From the NCBI GenBank assembly GCA_018335335.1, contig JAGXKG010000003.1, positions 41,526 through 105,525 of the forward strand: DNA of 64,000 bases, given 5' to 3'. How positions within the stretch are numbered: position 1 is the first letter of the stretch; the number at the start of each line of letters is the position of its first letter. This DNA is from Candidatus Thorarchaeota archaeon (GTDB lineage: Archaea > Asgardarchaeota > Thorarchaeia > Thorarchaeales > Thorarchaeaceae). The position numbers were made by a program, and so were the translations under genes. This document shows, piece by piece, positions 60,988 to 64,000 of the stretch. The notes beneath the pieces are model-generated. The model was not told the DNA's origin and did not search any database. It saw nothing but the letters and a program-made list of their open reading frames with translations.

Positions 60988-61782
60988 TTGACCTCAACCA
61001 ACGACTTCATTCTCACCACGAGCGGGCTGACCAAGAGTTTTGGTGGCCTGATTGCTGTTAACGATGTCAGTATTGATGTCGAGCGGGGCTCCATAAAGGC
61101 AATCATTGGCCCAAATGGGTCCGGAAAAACCACATTGTTTAATCTAATCACAGGCGCCCTGTCCCCGACGTCTGGGAAGGTCTATTTTGAAGGTCAAGAC
61201 ATCACAAGAACTTCAATGCATCAAAGAGCACGAAAGGGAATATCGCGTTCCTATCAAATCACGAACATTTTCCCTCATCAAACAACTTTTGAGAATATCC
61301 GCTTAGCAGTTCAGGGCTGTAGTGGAGCTGGGGTGAACTTCTTTGGCATGCTGAAAGACGCAGGTTCTTTCAACCACTTTCATGAGAGAGTTATTGAGAT
61401 AGCCACCATTGTGGGTTTGGATCCTGCGAGACTCTATGTTCCAGCTGCTTTGATTCCGCATGCTGAGCAGAGAAAGCTCGAGATTGCCATGGCACTTGCA
61501 ACCGAACCGAGACTACTCTTACTCGACGAACCTGCTGCTGGGATGTCAATTGAAGAAATCCCTGAAGTGATTGATGCCATCCTTCGGGTAAAGGATTCGT
61601 ATGGCGATGATCTCACATTGCTAGTTGTTGAGCATAAGATGGACATCGTTATGCGATTGAGCGAGGAGATAATTGCTCTCGCAGAAGGGAAGATGATTGC
61701 GAAAGGCACTCCCGACGAGATTCGAGAAGATGAACGAGTATTGACAGCTTACCTTGGTGATACAAATGACAAACTTGCTTGA
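60988..61782 (+). CDS. livG: Branched-chain amino acid ABC transporter, ATP-binding protein LivG
   Basis: A 264-residue ABC ATPase of the hydrophobic amino acid uptake family. Walker A is IIGPNGSGKTTLFNLITG, the signature region is PHAEQRKLEIAMALATEPRL (degenerate signature, usual for LivG), and Walker B is LLLLDEPAAGMSIEE with the switch His in LLVVEHKMDIV. The start is a TTG at 60988 with GGGGGA seven bases ahead; the frame from 60826 adds unlike sequence. It overlaps livF by 17 bp, so the two are one operon. Confidence 0.92.
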   Translation: MTSTNDFILTTSGLTKSFGGLIAVNDVSIDVERGSIKAIIGPNGSGKTTLFNLITGALSPTSGKVYFEGQDITRTSMHQRARKGISRSYQITNIFPHQTTFENIRLAVQGCSGAGVNFFGMLKDAGSFNHFHERVIEIATIVGLDPARLYVPAALIPHAEQRKLEIAMALATEPRLLLLDEPAAGMSIEEIPEVIDAILRVKDSYGDDLTLLVVEHKMDIVMRLSEEIIALAEGKMIAKGTPDEIREDERVLTAYLGDTNDKLA

Positions 61783-62485
61783 AATACAAGATGCTCACGT
61801 GTACATCGGTTCATTCTACATTCTGCAGGGCATATCATTAGTTGTCCCCAAGGGAGAAGTCACCCTCTTACTGGGACGAAATGGAGCCGGCAAGACAACA
61901 ACGATGAAGACGATTCTGGGCCTATATCCTCCTAAGGAGGGAAAGGTTATGTTCAAAGACGAGGACATATCCAATCTGCCCACACATGAAATAGTACAGA
62001 AGGGTATTGGCTACGTTCCTGACACTAGAAGGATATTCGGATCATTAACTGTTGAGCAAAACCTGATTGTATCAATGCGAAAGGGTGGCCTTGAAGAAGG
62101 CATGGAGGAAAGACTGGAATTCATTTTCGATTTGTTTCCTGATATGGAGGGGTTCTTCAAGCAAAAAGCAGGCACTCTTTCTGGAGGTCAACAGCAGATG
62201 TTGGCTGTCGCTCGGGCATTGATGAATGACAATGACCTTTTACTCATAGATGAGCCAACAGAAGGACTGAGCCCTATTCTTGCGAAGAACCTTATCAAAG
62301 CGCTTGATAGGCTCAAGGAGTTCGCAACTATCCTTTTGGTAGAACAGAACTTCATGACAGTGTCCGAATTGGGTGACAATTACTACATCTTTGACAATGG
62401 CAAGATTGTAGAAGAGGGCAATAACATGACCGAGTTAATCGAAGATAAGGACCTGATAGCCCAATACTTGGGGGTGAGTATATGA
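61766..62485 (+). CDS. livF: Branched-chain amino acid ABC transporter, ATP-binding protein LivF
   Basis: A 239-residue ABC ATPase, partner of LivG. Walker A is LLLGRNGAGKTTTMKTILG, the block IGYVPDTRRIFGSLTVEQNL is typical of LivF, the signature is TLSGGQQQMLAVARALM, and Walker B is LLLIDEPTEGLSPILA. I chose the ATG at 61766 because GGTGAT lies six bases ahead and the family starts MTNLLEIQ; the open frame begins four codons earlier. It overlaps the end of livG. Confidence 0.92.
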   Translation: MTNLLEIQDAHVYIGSFYILQGISLVVPKGEVTLLLGRNGAGKTTTMKTILGLYPPKEGKVMFKDEDISNLPTHEIVQKGIGYVPDTRRIFGSLTVEQNLIVSMRKGGLEEGMEERLEFIFDLFPDMEGFFKQKAGTLSGGQQQMLAVARALMNDNDLLLIDEPTEGLSPILAKNLIKALDRLKEFATILLVEQNFMTVSELGDNYYIFDNGKIVEEGNNMTELIEDKDLIAQYLGVSI

Positions 62486-62519
62486 TATACTTGGAGATTC
62501 AAGGAGGCTAAGATTCGCA

Positions 62520-63614
62520 ATGCAAAGAAAGATTGATTCTGTTCGGGACTATCTGGACGAAAACCCACAAATCCGTCAGATTATGAGTCTAGTAATGGTA
62601 CTTGCACTGGGAGTTATCTTTGTTGTGTGGGCCATAGCCACCTATTCGTGGGGTGGTTTTTTCGTCAGAATAAGCAAGGGGTTGGTTGATGGTCTGGCGC
62701 TCAGCATGCTCCTCTTTCTGATGGTGTCTGGGTTTTTCTTGATATTTGGTTTGTGCGATGTCATCAATTTCGCTCACGGCGCCTTCTTTATGCTTGGTGG
62801 CTTCCTAGGTTTGGAAATCTACCTCGGAACGGAAGCTGTTCTTCTAGATCCAGCTTTGCCTTTTTCCTCCTATTTTACAGCTAATCCGTTTACTATGTCC
62901 GTCTTAGCTTTCATCGTTGGTGCTCTTGGAGCAACTGTGGTTATGGCTCTCATAGGGGGTGGGATTGAGTTTTTCACAGTTCGAAGGCTCTATGGCAATG
63001 CTGTCGCCCAAATACTGCTGACTGTTGGCTTTATGTATGTCATTACACAGATCGCTGAGATAGTCTGGGGGAGTTCAGTAGTAACCTACTTTATCAGTCC
63101 TAGCTCACAAATCGGCTATTTCTTCATCACCGGCATTATAGATTTTGGCGGACCCCTGAAATTTGAAACCTATCGAATCTTCCTGATTTTTCTCGGATTG
63201 ACAGTCGCCGCTGCTATGTTTGTGGTTTTCCGAAAAACACGTGTCGGCCTCCAAATTCAGGCCGGAATAGAAGATTCAGAGATGGTTGAGATACTCGGCA
63301 CTGACATCAAGAAACTCTTCACACTCGTATTCATGCTTGGTGCAGGTCTTGCAGGGTTGTCCGGTGCAGTCTTGGTTCCGTGGATTGGGGCGAATACAGG
63401 TCATGGTCTGACCTATCTCATATTCGCATTCGTCATAGTGGTTGTTGGTGGAGCTCATTATGGTCGCTTTGAAGGGACTTTCTTTGGGGCTTTGATAGTA
63501 GGTCTGGCGATGAAGCTCACGGCGTATTTCATTCCGTTTCTTGAGAACATTATCGTCTTCATCATAATGGCTATTATATTGATAGTGAAACCAGGAGGAT
63601 TGACTGGTACATGA
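62520..63614 (+). CDS. livH: Branched-chain amino acid ABC transporter, permease LivH
   Basis: A 364-residue permease with about nine hydrophobic segments. The typical LivH start of the membrane part, GLALSMLLFLMVSGFFLIFG then LCDVINFAHGAFFMLGGFLG, is seen, and the coupling region TRVGLQIQAGIEDSEMVEIL then GTDIKKLFTLVFMLGAGLAG. The N-terminus is extended by about 45 residues with one extra helix compared with bacterial LivH. AAGGAGG lies 12 bases ahead of the ATG. The stop overlaps the ATG of livM (ATGA). Confidence 0.92.
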   Translation: MQRKIDSVRDYLDENPQIRQIMSLVMVLALGVIFVVWAIATYSWGGFFVRISKGLVDGLALSMLLFLMVSGFFLIFGLCDVINFAHGAFFMLGGFLGLEIYLGTEAVLLDPALPFSSYFTANPFTMSVLAFIVGALGATVVMALIGGGIEFFTVRRLYGNAVAQILLTVGFMYVITQIAEIVWGSSVVTYFISPSSQIGYFFITGIIDFGGPLKFETYRIFLIFLGLTVAAAMFVVFRKTRVGLQIQAGIEDSEMVEILGTDIKKLFTLVFMLGAGLAGLSGAVLVPWIGANTGHGLTYLIFAFVIVVVGGAHYGRFEGTFFGALIVGLAMKLTAYFIPFLENIIVFIIMAIILIVKPGGLTGT

Positions 63615-64000
63615 ATAACGAGAGCAGTACAAGGAACATCAGCAATGCCGTAATGGATTGGATAGCTTCTATACCTGTGTGGATAGTCGAAGGCATTCGT
63701 AATCTGCCCTCTGTGCTATCAAAGAACAGAATGCTAGTGGCTGTTTTTGCATTCTTCTATCTACTTCCATTAGGCACAGCAGTAGGCACTTCTCCGCTTC
63801 GAGCTATGCTCTATATTATGACTCAGATAATGATTTTCGGTCTTCTTGCGATGTCTTTTGATCTCCAGCTGGGAAGAGCAGGGCTTCTTAATTTCGGACA
63901 TGTAGCACTCTTTGGTGTGGGAGCCTACTTTATGGCATTCACATTGGATGCATCAGTTCTTCCCCCTCCCCTGAATCTTATCGCAAGCATTCCCTATCCA
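63611..64000 (+). CDS. livM: Branched-chain amino acid ABC transporter, permease LivM (3' part missing)
   Basis: The first 130 residues of the second permease; the gene runs off the right edge. After a soluble N-terminus the block MLYIMTQIMIFGLLAMSFDL then QLGRAGLLNFGHVALFGVGA is the conserved LivM segment. The ATG overlaps the livH stop. The solute-binding protein LivK is not in the window and may follow or lie elsewhere. Confidence 0.9.
   Translation, partial: MNNESSTRNISNAVMDWIASIPVWIVEGIRNLPSVLSKNRMLVAVFAFFYLLPLGTAVGTSPLRAMLYIMTQIMIFGLLAMSFDLQLGRAGLLNFGHVALFGVGAYFMAFTLDASVLPPPLNLIASIPYP

Overview
The window looks like a piece of an archaeal chromosome, most likely from the Asgard group (Thorarchaeota-like). 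The evidence is a flap endonuclease 1, a RIO1-type kinase, an MTH1187-type thiamine-binding protein, TATA-box promoters close to the start codons, Shine-Dalgarno (SD) sites with frequent TTG/GTG starts, and a membrane receptor-like protein with a cytosolic longin-like domain. The group assignment is inferred from gene content; there is no rRNA gene to confirm it. I saw no tRNA, CRISPR array or insertion sequence.

1-9,000: a truncated ABC exporter, a flavodoxin, endonuclease III, zinc-ribbon proteins, a TspO-like protein, a LarA-family protein, a DJ-1/PfpI protein, an MBL-fold hydrolase, an MscL-type channel and two methyltransferases. 9,179-12,700: a 1173-residue receptor-like membrane protein. 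12,784-21,664: an M20 peptidase with a hydrolase, an MFS transporter with a nucleoside phosphorylase, an internally duplicated unknown protein, a SpeA-type arginine decarboxylase with a DUF169 protein, and a Nudix protein. 21,792-26,551: a di-heme cytochrome b fusion, FEN1 and a zinc alcohol dehydrogenase. 26,640-27,180: an apparently empty stretch that I read as a compact transcription unit of four tandem micro-ORFs (27-35 codons) on the minus strand, with its own operator, TATA box, coupled ribosome binding sites and hairpin terminator. 27,191-42,000: mostly single genes of housekeeping or unknown role, including an SCP2-cupin fusion, a lamin-tail/metallopeptidase protein, a MutY-like glycosylase without its iron-sulfur cluster, a flavodoxin gene with an in-frame TAG, and a standalone WGR protein. 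42,107-56,371: two giant secreted, membrane-anchored proteins (26 thrombospondin-type-3 calcium repeats; FG-GAP/PQQ-like beta-propellers) in one translationally coupled operon of about 14 kb. 56,731-64,000: MobB, a membrane-anchored HTH protein with a probable frameshift, PRC-barrel and HTH-PLD proteins, and a branched-chain amino acid ABC transporter operon (livG-livF-livH-livM) running off the right edge.

Most genes form one- to four-gene units. Cell-surface proteins take up roughly a third of the sequence. Several small genes fall below the usual length cutoff. All function calls are from reading sequence motifs; no database search was run.
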